A DNA stretch of 64,000 bases from Sinomicrobium soli. GTDB taxonomy: Bacteria; Bacteroidota; Bacteroidia; Flavobacteriales; Flavobacteriaceae. The DNA lies in assembly GCF_003285545.1 (NCBI RefSeq), contig NZ_QLNV01000003.1, forward strand, positions 372,001 to 436,000. The letters are read 5' to 3'. Shown piece by piece: positions 17,172 to 26,753 of the stretch (its first letter is position 1; the number at the start of each line of letters is the position of its first letter). The translations under genes were made by a program, and so were the position numbers. The notes beneath the pieces are model-generated. The model was not told the DNA's origin. It saw only the letters and a list, made by a program, of their open reading frames with translations, and ran no database searches.

Positions 17172-17206
17172 AGAGGGTCTTCATCGGGAAGACCCTCTTT
17201 TTTTTT
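17172..17206 (+). terminator. Terminator after tRNA-Ser
   Basis: AGAGGGTCTTC (17172-17182) pairs perfectly with GAAGACCCTCT (17188-17198) and is followed by a long T run. Confidence 0.9.
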
Positions 17207-17441
17207 CGTAAATCAGCAATCCCTTTTCCTTCATCTTTCAGATGGTCATGCAACTTTTCGCTCAATGTAAACGCCGCATAAAGCCTACTTTTATTCCCCA
17301 GACACCCTATTTTATGACCTTGCCGATGCCAATGCAAAAACCCACTCTCTTATCTGAAGAAGACAGGGTATATCAAGCAAATAGGTTTTATGATATTGAA
17401 AGCCTTATAGAACGGTTCTCCCGAAAATAGGGTTTCCGTAA

Positions 17442-18512
17442 TCAGTCAAACAGGCGTGTTGTGAACTGACTGTCTCCATCGGTTTCATAAGTGTCTGTAA
17501 AAGGAGAGTAGGTCTTTACATTGATTTCATTATTTTCTACTGAAAAATTATATATCCGTAACCTGCCATTTCCTCCTTTTTCGCGGGCCTGGTAATTCGA
17601 TAAAAATGTTCGTACGGTGTGATCGTTATACGTATCTTCCCGGTAACCTTCACCATTTCCGGCCACATGCCCACAAACCATCATAAACAGGTTGGGGTTA
17701 TCTTTCAACCCTTCGTATATAGCAACTCCCTGTTTTTCACTGAATGCTCCGGGCTTTCCTGCGTTGGTCCCTTTTGTTCCGTTATTCTGAATAATAAAAT
17801 GACTTACGAGAATCGCCTTTCGAGAGGAATATCTCTTTATTATTTCATCTGCCCATTCAATGGCCTCGGGATATATCAGTTCCCTGTCATATTCAATATA
17901 CACTACAACAAAATCCAGTCCTCCGGCGCTAAACAGGTCGTAATGATTGTCATTGTCATCTCCCAAATTCCCGCCATAATAAGGACGGCCCTTAAAATGT
18001 TCCACTCCAAAATGTTCATTATACCGTGCGGTAGTTGACATTACCGGGTATCCCATGGGAAACTGGTCATGATTCCCTACGGCCACTCCATAGGGTATAC
18101 TCTTCGGGTATTCCAGTCCGTACATCGCAGTTTTCGCAACATCCCATTGATAATCAGCAGTCTCCTCTTTATCCCCGTTGTCCGTAATATCTCCTACATG
18201 CGCCACATACACGATATTCAGTTCTTCCTGTTTGTCCCTGATCCAGTCGATCTGGGAATAGAACATTTCAGGAGTTCCCCCTTTTTCCTCTTTGGAGGAA
18301 TAATACTGGGTATCCGGGAGAATCACGATTGTAAAATCTCCCTCCCGGGGTTCAATCGGGGGGCCTAACTCTTCTTTATCCGGCGTAAACCAGGCCCCGT
18401 CGTTATTATCGTCCTGAACACTATCGTTTCCGCTTTGACAACCTGTGAGCAGAAAGGACAGGAAAAGAAAAATACAAATTAATTTTCGAGTATAGTGTAT
18501 ATTGTTATTCAT
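17442..18512 (-). CDS. Lipoprotein calcineurin-like metallophosphoesterase
   Basis: An exported 356-residue phosphoesterase, anchored by the lipobox LLTGC (C25). The two-metal site is visible: D67-T-Q69 (the usual DxH has Gln, as in some branches of the family), G107-D108, G146-N147-H148-D149, a His in LVSHFI and GHV near residue 295. A DNND-rich linker follows the lipid anchor. It would hydrolyse a phosphate ester in the periplasm or on the cell surface. It is the last gene of the sigma/FecR/SusC/SusD run on the same strand but is separated from susD by a 333-base gap holding a MITE-like element. The link to that locus is therefore inference. Confidence 0.87.
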   Translation of the reverse strand: MNNNIHYTRKLICIFLFLSFLLTGCQSGNDSVQDDNNDGAWFTPDKEELGPPIEPREGDFTIVILPDTQYYSSKEEKGGTPEMFYSQIDWIRDKQEELNIVYVAHVGDITDNGDKEETADYQWDVAKTAMYGLEYPKSIPYGVAVGNHDQFPMGYPVMSTTARYNEHFGVEHFKGRPYYGGNLGDDNDNHYDLFSAGGLDFVVVYIEYDRELIYPEAIEWADEIIKRYSSRKAILVSHFIIQNNGTKGTNAGKPGAFSEKQGVAIYEGLKDNPNLFMMVCGHVAGNGEGYREDTYNDHTVRTFLSNYQAREKGGNGRLRIYNFSVENNEINVKTYSPFTDTYETDGDSQFTTRLFD

Positions 18513-18527
18513 ATTGGTCTGACATTG

Positions 18528-18686
18528 AACTCGTCTTGGGTTGTTTCATTTAGGCGAAAAGCCACTATTTTGTGCCCAGATGTAGGCTTTTTGGAGCCCC
18601 ATAGCCATAGCTATGGGGAGAAAAAAAGACAAAATATGGGTGCAAAAGAGGGTTTTGCAGCAAATTATAATAACTCAAGACGAGTT
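18528..18686. mobile_element. MITE-like element (159 bp, no transposase)
   Basis: Terminal inverted repeats AACTCGTCTTGGGTTGTT (18528-18545) and AATAACTCAAGACGAGTT (18669-18686) match at 16 of 18 positions. Inside lies a 9-bp hairpin CCCCATAGC/GCTATGGGG (18597-18618). No transposase frame is present, and target duplications are not obvious. It occupies the gap between susD and the metallophosphoesterase. The remaining bases up to 18845 hold nothing I can identify. Confidence 0.65.
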
Positions 18687-18845
18687 TATTAATTCAAAGT
18701 TTGGTTCAAAATCTTTTTTTATCTAACGGACAAAGGCTCAAACTGCCTCGTAAGGGCAACCTCTCCGGTAAACCGATGATAAAAGTTTGTATTTTCAATT
18801 ATGCATCAACGGAACGCTATCCGTATAGCCATCATGATGGTCCCC

Positions 18846-20621
18846 TTATTCCCAGCCGGGATTTTGTTTCAGCTGTGGATTTAACACGATCTGGTCAGAT
18901 GGAATGGGCCACAAGTAATAATACCCGGGGAATTCGGCAGGTGGCTCACCGTAATAATCAATATAGCCCTCGCTTGCCCCGTTTAAGATAGGTACTTTTT
19001 TCACTTCCGACCGCTTAATCCATCTTCCGAGTTTTCGCTCGGTAACATAATCCATCTTTTTCCACCTTCTCAAATCATCAGGTCTGTACCCTTCACCCAT
19101 TAATTCGACAGCCCGCTCCCTTCTTATTTCCCACAATACAGGATCAACGGCAGGGTCACGGGTAGGATCATCCGGTATACTTCCAATATCCAGACCGGCG
19201 ATATATCCCCGTTCACGTAGTTTGTTAATAGTCTGGTCAACGGTGCCCTGATCAAATTCTCCCAGCTCAAATTTGGCTTCTGCATAATTTACCAGGATTT
19301 CGCCCATTCGGAATACAGGAGCATCGCTTATATCCGCAAAATCGATATTATTCAATATCCTGTTATAATTTTTCCAGTAATAATACCCGGTATAACTAAT
19401 AATAAATCCCTGGCCTTTCCGGTCATCAAAATAATGGGGTACCTGCCTTAAAACGATTTCACGCCAGTTGACCTGTGGCAGGGTTTTATGTACCGGGTCC
19501 GAAATTTCATTCATCAGGTCTATATACTCTCTGTGAACGGGATCAGAGGTAAAGGACCATTCGGTACTATTGGTACTGGGAGTCTCTACTTCATAAGGAG
19601 GGGTTACGGTAAAGTAAAAACGCCTGTCCCTGTTCCTGAACTCCGTATAAGGACTTTTATCACCCTCGAAAAGCGGACTTGTCCACCGCGTCTCTCCGTC
19701 GGTCATAAGGTACATATCGACGGCTTTCCTGGTTAAATCATAGCGTCCGGAACTGTTCCTCGATCTGGCGGTCTGCCCGTGGGTATACTGGTTGGATGCA
19801 TAAGGCTTAAACAAAATGACTCCCGCAACCCCGGCCAGCGACTCACTGTTAAAGACTTCGTCAAAACTCGGATGCAGGTCAGGAAAAGACGACATGAGTT
19901 TCTCAGAAGCCTCTGCACAAGCTCTTAAATAAACTTCTTCTCCTCCCAGGGCGTGGTATTTTCTCCACGTACCTTCAAAAAGCCCGAAACGGGAGAGAAG
20001 CGCCCTTACCGCATGAACGTTTACCGTATTGGGGCCGTCTCCCTCGGGTTTTATATGTTCTTCGGCCCACAGGAGCTGCTCCAGCATTGTTCCGGTAACC
20101 TCATCACGGGGGGTACGCGGACCGTAAACCACATCATTGTCATTATCACCCACCGCATGTTCAATCCACGGAACACTTCCGTATTTTTTTACGAGTTCAA
20201 AATAATTGTAACTTCTGAAAAAATAACCGACACTTCTCCAGTGATCAATACTCGTCTGGTCCATTCCGGAACCATCAAGGTTGTCGAGCATTATATTGAT
20301 ACGGCGGATATTGCGATAGGGATCATTCCAGTCAGAAGAAGACCCCGGAACTGTTATTCGCTGCCAGATCCAGTCAGATTCCGAATTCGGAGCAGCCCTG
20401 AGGAACAAATCCCCATTGCGTTCCGATGTCGGTATGCTTGGCACATAACCGGGGAAAACATCATAGAACCCCCAGGCATAGGTCAAAATATTCTCATAGC
20501 TGGTAAAAGTTGTCTTTTCAGTAAGCTCATCCTTAGGCACGAGGTCGAGAAAATCGTCCTGGCAGGACACCAAAAGTCCCGTAAGGGTAAAAAAACAAAA
20601 TATGTTCTTAAAGTATTTCAT
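18846..20621 (-). CDS. SusD/RagB-family nutrient-binding lipoprotein
   Basis: An outer-membrane lipoprotein of 591 residues that caps the SusC channel and binds ligand at the cell surface. The lipobox is LLVSC (C20). The N-terminal SusD-like region (QDDFLDLVPKDELTEKTTF), the TPR-like helices and the C-terminal RagB part (REIRRERAVELMGEGYRPDDLRRWKKMDY) are recognisable. It begins 137 bases after the SusC stop and is paired with it. The ligand is unknown. The nearby phosphoesterase and the sigma/FecR control suggest a specific, regulated substrate rather than a general one. Confidence 0.95.
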   Translation of the reverse strand: MKYFKNIFCFFTLTGLLVSCQDDFLDLVPKDELTEKTTFTSYENILTYAWGFYDVFPGYVPSIPTSERNGDLFLRAAPNSESDWIWQRITVPGSSSDWNDPYRNIRRINIMLDNLDGSGMDQTSIDHWRSVGYFFRSYNYFELVKKYGSVPWIEHAVGDNDNDVVYGPRTPRDEVTGTMLEQLLWAEEHIKPEGDGPNTVNVHAVRALLSRFGLFEGTWRKYHALGGEEVYLRACAEASEKLMSSFPDLHPSFDEVFNSESLAGVAGVILFKPYASNQYTHGQTARSRNSSGRYDLTRKAVDMYLMTDGETRWTSPLFEGDKSPYTEFRNRDRRFYFTVTPPYEVETPSTNSTEWSFTSDPVHREYIDLMNEISDPVHKTLPQVNWREIVLRQVPHYFDDRKGQGFIISYTGYYYWKNYNRILNNIDFADISDAPVFRMGEILVNYAEAKFELGEFDQGTVDQTINKLRERGYIAGLDIGSIPDDPTRDPAVDPVLWEIRRERAVELMGEGYRPDDLRRWKKMDYVTERKLGRWIKRSEVKKVPILNGASEGYIDYYGEPPAEFPGYYYLWPIPSDQIVLNPQLKQNPGWE

Positions 20622-20757
20622 CTGTTTATTTTTTACTGTTTTTGCAATGGTCGGATATAAGACCTGTCCGCTATCAGGCAGGTTTGATCACCAGAATAAT
20701 CATCGCCCTATATATCCGAAAATTATTTCAACCATGTCGATCATCGGGATCTTTGAA

Positions 20758-23700
20758 TTAAAATGAAATGTTCAGGCCAAAACTGATTTTCCTCAGAAAC
20801 GGGTAATACCCTCCGGAAGTAATGTTCCTGACCTCGGCGTCCAGACCTTCTTCGAGGTGATCGAAGGTGAACAGGTTTTCCCCTGAAAAAAAGATTCGTG
20901 CCCTGGTCAGGTTAACGGCTTTTAAAAACCTCTCGGGAAGGGAATAGCCCAGGGTGATATTTTTCACACGAAGGTAAGCGCCATTCAATAAATATTTGGT
21001 TTGAAGACGCCTGCTGACTTCCGTATTGCCTCCTGCTTCAGGATACATTCGCGGATAATAGGCATTCGTGTTTTCAGGGGTCCAGTAATTCAACTGATTT
21101 GCAAATATTTCCTGAAACTGACTTCGGTATGGCCAGAACACTGCGGTGTTGATCCATCGGTCTCTTTTTCCTACTCCCTGAAGGAAGAAGGTCAGATCAA
21201 AATTCCTGTAGCTTGCACTTCCGTTGATCCCGAACTGATATCTCCTGTTTCCCTGGTTACCGATAACCTTTCGGTCTCCCGGATCTTCCAGTGTGTTATT
21301 GCCGTTGGTGATCACTCCATCTCCGTCCAGATCGACAAAACGGATATCTCCGGGGTTCTGCCTGGTTTCATAGCCCTCATAGGCAGGAACCCCCTCTTTT
21401 AACACCCCTCCGGTCAGGTCTTCATTCAGGGAACCTTCCACAAAATCGTCTACGGTATAAAAACCGTCTGTAACGTAGCCCCACAATTCGCCTATTTCCT
21501 GCCCTTCGTAATAATCACTGATCAAACCGGCTTCGTTCTTAAATTTTGTGATGAAAGTCTGGTTGTCGGAAAGGTTTAATCCCAAGGAATACCCAAAACT
21601 GTTTATCTGGTCTTTCCAGGAAACTTCCAGGTCCCAACCTTTTGTTTCCAGATCGGCCACATTCTGTAAAGGAGCCGAAGCCCCTACAACAGCAGGTAAT
21701 TCAGACCCAGGGGCCAGCATATCCAATGTCTTTCGGCGGTATATATCAAAACTCCCGTTAAACCTGTCCCTGAACAATCCTATATCTATCCCGAAGTTTA
21801 CAGACCGTACGGTTTCCCACGTAAAGCTATCGCTCACCAGGGACGGGGGGTTTAATGTCAAATACCTGATATTGGTTTCCGGGTCGATCCACTGGGCATT
21901 ATAAGAACTCATTCCCGGGATAAAGGGATAGTCACTCCCGGTGACCTGGTTACCAACTTCACCCCAGGATCCTCTCAATTTTAAAAGGGATATAGAATTT
22001 TGCAAAGACTCCATAAAATTTTCCTCAGATATGATCCAGCCTGCGGATACCGAAGGGAAAAAACCAAAACGGTGTCCCGGTGGAAAACGGGAGGACCCGT
22101 CATACCTGGCATTCATTTCAAGAAGATATTTCTCCTTGTAATTATAATTGACCCTTCCGAAATAACCTGACACAGCATATTCGCTAAAACTGTCACTTCC
22201 GGATATTAAGCCGGTACTGGTTGAAATGGAAGGCACCTCACCGCTGATTACATCTGCCCTCCTGATGTTAAAATATTCATACTTGCTACTCTCCTGGTTG
22301 GTACCCGCGAGTACACTGAAATTATGACTGCCAAAACTCTTGCTGTAATTTGCATAGAAGTTAACGGCGTGATAATTCGTAGCACCGCTGGATCTTCTGT
22401 AAAACGTTTCATCATTAAGAAAATCCACTCCATACGTATCAGGGTCCAGATAGCGGGTTCTTAAACCAGTCTCGCGGGCATTGCTTGTAGATTTGTCAAA
22501 AGTATATTCCCCGGTTATTTTCAGGTTTTTCAACGGCTCGTATTCCAGTTTTCCGTATAGCCTTATGTCATCTCCGAAATGTTTTTCGGGTGGTTCGTTT
22601 TCCAGGATGTTGTTTGATGTACCGAAAGGGAGTTCCTCTCCTTCAGCAGTGAAGCCGGTACCAGTGGGAGCAAAAGAACTCAGGTTGACGGCCCTGCCTA
22701 TAACATTACCGAAGTTTCCGGGAGTCTTTCTGGAGTCATTTTTATAAAACACATTTACAGTCCCTCTCAGATTATGGGTCAGGTCCGTATTCAGAAAGGC
22801 ATTCAGGTTTATCTTCCGGTAGCTGTCCTTGTCTGTGATCATAATACCATCAGCATCATTATACCCCACCGAAACCCGGTATGAAGTACGCTCCGAGCCA
22901 CCACTAAAGGACAGATTGTGCAGGTGTTCAAATCCGTTTTGAAAGAACTTGCCATAGAGGTCCTGGTCTGCCAGAGGATAAATGGTGCCATCGATATCTG
23001 CATAACCCTCCGGGTACTGCCCCGGATCCTGCCGGTATTGCCCCAGTAATGTAAGCCAGGTCGGTATATCCTGCCCTGTCCAGGCATTCTGGTTCCCGAA
23101 ATCGGCCAAAGCCTGCACGTGCTGTAACGGAGAAGCTTTTACCGGCAGATTACTTGCACTGGTAAACGTGAAGTTTGACGAATACTCAAAACTGATCGGC
23201 TGTCCCCGTTTTCCTTGCTTGGTGGTAATCAATATTACGCCAAAAGCCGCGCGTGCCCCGTAAATAGAGGATGCGGCCACATCTTTTAATACGGTCACCG
23301 TTTCAATATCCCGGGGATTGATATCGGCAATACTCATCGGTACATTATCAACCAGTACCAACGGCTGTCCTCCGTTAATCGACTCATACCCCCGTATCCT
23401 CATGTTGAGTCCCTGAGAACCCGGCTGCCCGGAGTCAGAGATCACCTGAAGTCCCGGTGCCGCACCCTGAAGTGCCTCCGCAGCATTCGCCAGCGGACGG
23501 TCGGCGACTTGTTTTTCCATATCCACAACACTGACAGCTCCGGTTAAGTTGACCTTTTTCTGCACTCCGTAACCGACCACTACAATCTCTTCCAGGGCCG
23601 AAACACTTTCCTCGAGAACAATACTCAGGTCTGTTTGCCCGCTTATCAATACCTCTTTGGTAGAAAACCCCACATAAGAGACTACCAATGTTGCATTCTC

Positions 23701-24246
23701 ACTTGTTACATTTAAGGAGAATTTACCATCAAGGTCGGCTGTCACTCCATTGGACGTTCCTTTTTCCACAATACTTGCCCCCGGAAGAGGATTTCCATCT
23801 TCATCCGTTATTTCTCCCCTGATTAAATCCTGAGCATAAGCTAATTCAATATCTTCTTTTTGGGGCAAGGAAACAGGGACTTCCCTCCGGCGTACCAGAT
23901 AAATCCGCCGGTCGTTTATATTAAAAGTGGTCGTGGTATTTCCAAAGATCTTATTTAAAACCTCATCTATCCGTGCTTTATCGGCCCTGATAGAAACAGT
24001 ACGCTCCAGATCGACATCCTCAATCTTATATACAAATTGAAATTCCGTTGTGGTCTCAATCTCATTGAGAAGTTGTCCCACCGAAACAGTGTCGGGTTTT
24101 AAGGTAATTTTAGTATGCTGCGGATAGCTGTTATTGGCCTGAAGCGAAAAAAAGGTGACCAATAAAAAAAGTATACTCAATTTCATTTTCAGGTCAAATT
24201 TAAATACAAGGCTTTGGCTTCTTGTTCTATTAAGAAGTTTTTTCAT
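20758..24246 (-). CDS. SusC/RagA-family TonB-dependent transporter with N-terminal STN signalling domain
   Basis: An outer-membrane transporter of 1,162 residues. After the signal peptide comes an STN (secretin/TonB short N-terminal) domain at about 45-120 (TKITLKPDTVSVGQLLNEIE...). A carboxypeptidase-regulatory-like beta domain (IRGEITDEDGNPLPGASI) follows. Then come the SusC signature EEIVVVGYG, a plug (GLNMRIRGYESINGGQPLVLVDN, SIYGARAAFGVILITTKQG) and the barrel ending FGLNISF. STN domains talk to FecR-type anti-sigma factors, and such a pair lies immediately upstream. The signal peptide fits best from the Met at residue 21 (MKLSILFLLVTFFSLQ), so the true start may be 60 bases downstream of the one given. 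Confidence 0.95.
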   Translation of the reverse strand: MKKLLNRTRSQSLVFKFDLKMKLSILFLLVTFFSLQANNSYPQHTKITLKPDTVSVGQLLNEIETTTEFQFVYKIEDVDLERTVSIRADKARIDEVLNKIFGNTTTTFNINDRRIYLVRRREVPVSLPQKEDIELAYAQDLIRGEITDEDGNPLPGASIVEKGTSNGVTADLDGKFSLNVTSENATLVVSYVGFSTKEVLISGQTDLSIVLEESVSALEEIVVVGYGVQKKVNLTGAVSVVDMEKQVADRPLANAAEALQGAAPGLQVISDSGQPGSQGLNMRIRGYESINGGQPLVLVDNVPMSIADINPRDIETVTVLKDVAASSIYGARAAFGVILITTKQGKRGQPISFEYSSNFTFTSASNLPVKASPLQHVQALADFGNQNAWTGQDIPTWLTLLGQYRQDPGQYPEGYADIDGTIYPLADQDLYGKFFQNGFEHLHNLSFSGGSERTSYRVSVGYNDADGIMITDKDSYRKINLNAFLNTDLTHNLRGTVNVFYKNDSRKTPGNFGNVIGRAVNLSSFAPTGTGFTAEGEELPFGTSNNILENEPPEKHFGDDIRLYGKLEYEPLKNLKITGEYTFDKSTSNARETGLRTRYLDPDTYGVDFLNDETFYRRSSGATNYHAVNFYANYSKSFGSHNFSVLAGTNQESSKYEYFNIRRADVISGEVPSISTSTGLISGSDSFSEYAVSGYFGRVNYNYKEKYLLEMNARYDGSSRFPPGHRFGFFPSVSAGWIISEENFMESLQNSISLLKLRGSWGEVGNQVTGSDYPFIPGMSSYNAQWIDPETNIRYLTLNPPSLVSDSFTWETVRSVNFGIDIGLFRDRFNGSFDIYRRKTLDMLAPGSELPAVVGASAPLQNVADLETKGWDLEVSWKDQINSFGYSLGLNLSDNQTFITKFKNEAGLISDYYEGQEIGELWGYVTDGFYTVDDFVEGSLNEDLTGGVLKEGVPAYEGYETRQNPGDIRFVDLDGDGVITNGNNTLEDPGDRKVIGNQGNRRYQFGINGSASYRNFDLTFFLQGVGKRDRWINTAVFWPYRSQFQEIFANQLNYWTPENTNAYYPRMYPEAGGNTEVSRRLQTKYLLNGAYLRVKNITLGYSLPERFLKAVNLTRARIFFSGENLFTFDHLEEGLDAEVRNITSGGYYPFLRKISFGLNISF

Positions 24247-24414
24247 ACTTTTAAAGTGTTTTTAAGGTAATTAATTTACTTTGATCACTCTTACCAAATC
24301 GGGAAATGGTTCCAGCATTTTCCGATTTTTTTATTTCGCTGTCTGAGTGATACCCGGGTTATCAGTTGTTTCTGTTCATAGATATTCTTTTTATGTTAGT
24401 CATTTACTCCGTTG

Positions 24415-25539
24415 TTATTTGATCATTACATCCGTTTCGTCAATTTCGTAATCAATTCCGTAATTGACCTTGAGTTCCTGCAGGACTTTCTCTATGGGCT
24501 GGGTGCCGAAATTGGCATTGAATTTCTTGACCGCCAACTCCTTGTTTTCATTCACAATAGACACATTATAATGCCTTTCCAGCTTTTTAATAATATTGCC
24601 GAAAGACATATTGCGAAAGATGAGTTCCCCTTCCATCCACGAGGTGTACAGGCTGGTTGTTACCTGCTCTCTGGAAATCTTTTTCTCTTTCTTATTAAAA
24701 CTGCCTTTAAACCCCGGTTTTAGCACTACGACATTCGATGGGTCGTATTGCTTTCCCGCTTCGTATAAGCTAACAGCCCCTTCTACAAGAACTACGTCTG
24801 ACGTTTCATCTTCGGGATATGCGGAGATATTGAATTTTGTGCCCAGAACCCTGATATTCACATTGTCGGTGACTACTATAAACGGGTGTAACGAATCTTT
24901 TTCCACCTCCAGAAAGGCCTCCCCGGTAATATAAACACTTCTGTCCCGTCCTTTTAAAAACCGGACCGGATATTTTAACGAAGATCCTGCATTGAGGTAT
25001 GCCCTTGTACCATCAGATAAACGCAATTCAAAGGTTTTGCCATAAGGCACTTTCAGGGTATTGTACTTCAGATCACCAGTTCCGTCCCCTCCGGAATAAA
25101 CAATTTCCTTTCCTTTTTGCCGGCCTATGACACTCCCGTCATTTCCTGTTATGGCAAGAGAACCGTTTTCCTCGATAATCCTTAAACTACCATCTTCCAG
25201 TTCCAGGGTAATGGCATTTTCCGGGATTGCCTTACCGGTAAAAAGACCGGAATTATAAAAATAGAAATACCCCCCCGATAAAAGGCCGGTAATGATTGCT
25301 GCTGCAGCGACAGCAACCTTCCAGCCCCGTTTTGAAGCTGTATGCGAAACAGTTCCAGCCTTCACCTTATCCCATATACGCTTTTTCTCCCTGCTTTTAG
25401 CTGCTTCATTTATAAAATGCAGACTGTCATCTTCCGAAGTGAGTTTTTCCTCAAATTCATCGAGAAGTCGTTTTTCTTCTTCCGTAATCGTACCGTTCAG
25501 ATATTTGTCCAGCAGTTTTCTAAAATCGTGTTCTTGCAT
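24415..25539 (-). CDS. FecR-family anti-sigma factor
   Basis: An inner-membrane regulator of 374 residues. The cytosolic N-terminal anti-sigma part (1-70) is helical and charged. One membrane segment lies at about 73-96. The periplasmic FecR domain (about 155-255, YGKTFELRLSDGTRAYLNAGSSLKYP) is followed by a C-terminal DUF4974-type domain (about 305-374, LIFRNMSFGNIIKKLERHYNVSIV). It should hold the ECF sigma factor inactive until the STN domain of the adjacent SusC signals that substrate is bound. The order sigma, FecR, SusC, SusD is the classic Bacteroidetes arrangement. Confidence 0.95.
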   Translation of the reverse strand: MQEHDFRKLLDKYLNGTITEEEKRLLDEFEEKLTSEDDSLHFINEAAKSREKKRIWDKVKAGTVSHTASKRGWKVAVAAAAIITGLLSGGYFYFYNSGLFTGKAIPENAITLELEDGSLRIIEENGSLAITGNDGSVIGRQKGKEIVYSGGDGTGDLKYNTLKVPYGKTFELRLSDGTRAYLNAGSSLKYPVRFLKGRDRSVYITGEAFLEVEKDSLHPFIVVTDNVNIRVLGTKFNISAYPEDETSDVVLVEGAVSLYEAGKQYDPSNVVVLKPGFKGSFNKKEKKISREQVTTSLYTSWMEGELIFRNMSFGNIIKKLERHYNVSIVNENKELAVKKFNANFGTQPIEKVLQELKVNYGIDYEIDETDVMIK

Positions 25540-25798
25540 AATCGTATTCCTGTAACCTTAAGAATCAAAACGCCGGCGGAACTCACTTATAAAAGTGTTT
25601 TTTAACATATTTTTAACATCTGTAAATAAAAATTAGGTGAACAAACCTGAATCATTTATTTCGAACAGGCAGATCAATAGGGTCGTTTATACGGCAACCC
25701 ACCAGCCTTCTGTACTATGCCAATACTATGGCAGACTGATAAAGGGTCATGACAGAAGTGGTCTTCAAAAAATCAGGGATGCCATATTCGATGTCAAT

Positions 25799-26392
25799 CT
25801 AAAAAACAAGAAAAAAATATAAGAAAAGTGAAGTAATGTGAAGCGTAGTTAAATGTTGCCTTACAGTCTTCAAAGCGAGTGAAACCTGATTTTCTACAGA
25901 TCTTTTCGATATTCCCAGCTTAAATGCAATCTCCTCATTCGTTGCCCCCTCCATTTTACTTAACCTGAAAATCTCCTGACACCTCGGAGACAATTCATTC
26001 AACGATCTGTTTATCTCCTTCTCAGTCCACTCCAGGTTGTGCCGGTTTTCAATATCAGGACGGGTTAATGACAGGGAATCAATAATTTGAAGTTGTGTAG
26101 TATTAAATTTATTGTTTTTTAAATATTTATAACACCCGTAACGGACGGAACGAAAAATATAGGCCTCAAAATTGGTGATTTCCAATTGTGTTCTCTGGTG
26201 CCATAGATTTATCCATATTTCCTGAACAACATCCTGTGCCACCTCCCTGTTGCGAAGAATGGAATTTGCCTTTCGGAACATGGTTTCCCAATACTGATCA
26301 AATAAAACCCTGAATGCTTTTTGGCTACCGTCTCTGAAATTGGCAAACAACAATTCATTTGTATAAGATTTTTTTGGCAACACTATTATCAA
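25799..26392 (-). CDS. ECF-type RNA polymerase sigma-70 factor
   Basis: An extracytoplasmic-function sigma factor of about 197 residues. Region 2 (about 17-90: LFDQYWETMFRKANSILRNREVAQDVVQEIWINLW) binds the -10-like element. Region 4 (about 130-185: ELSPRCQEIFRLSKMEGATNEEIAFKLGISKRSVENQVS) holds the helix-turn-helix. The C-terminus ends in a hydrophobic tail (TSLFLYFFLVF), unusual for the family. The first possible start is TTG at 26392; GTG or TTG codons four and five codons in are alternatives, as there is no early ATG. It lies 259 bases upstream of FecR; that gap holds no supported gene. Confidence 0.92.
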   Translation of the reverse strand: MIIVLPKKSYTNELLFANFRDGSQKAFRVLFDQYWETMFRKANSILRNREVAQDVVQEIWINLWHQRTQLEITNFEAYIFRSVRYGCYKYLKNNKFNTTQLQIIDSLSLTRPDIENRHNLEWTEKEINRSLNELSPRCQEIFRLSKMEGATNEEIAFKLGISKRSVENQVSLALKTVRQHLTTLHITSLFLYFFLVF

Positions 26393-26753
26393 AAATTCAA
26401 TTATTTCCTTACAGAAGTGATAAATATATAAAAAAGTATTTCGTTTTTAAAGATAATTAAAACTTTATTCCCGGATCAACTATCGGACGAAAACTTAAAT
26501 TCATTGGCCTTATATACCTTTTGTCATTTTAGCGGAAATACGCCATACATAGCCGTTACCCAAAACACAACACATTTAAAAACAGAAACCTACATCTTTT
26601 ATTTCAATTAAAACTCCTCCCTGAGGTCGTATATTTTTCAGAATGTGTCTCCTGATTTGTCTCACGGTAAAGAAAAAACTGCCTTGTAAAGGTTGCGTTA
26701 CCTGCAGGTTAAATATTTGTAATATATAACCTGAAATTTGTTTCCTGAAAAAA
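26393..26753. other. AT-rich intergenic region between the sigma factor and lipid kinase genes
   Basis: This 361-base gap has no frame I would call a gene. It should hold the promoter of the sigma-factor gene (minus strand; TATATTTA near 26430 is a weak -7 candidate). It also holds the 3' end of the lipid kinase transcript. A small inverted repeat CAGGTTA/TAACCTG lies near 26704-26732. Confidence 0.5.

Noticed and set aside
17242-17430. 62-residue open frame after the tRNA-Ser terminator
   Set aside because: There is no promoter, no recognisable domain and no partner gene; chance is the simpler explanation.
18528-18686. Complete insertion sequence
   Set aside because: At 159 bases there is no room for a transposase; only a non-autonomous element is supported.
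25637-25822. 61-residue plus-strand frame in the FecR-sigma gap
   Set aside because: It has a GTG start, overlaps the sigma gene end and shows no support.
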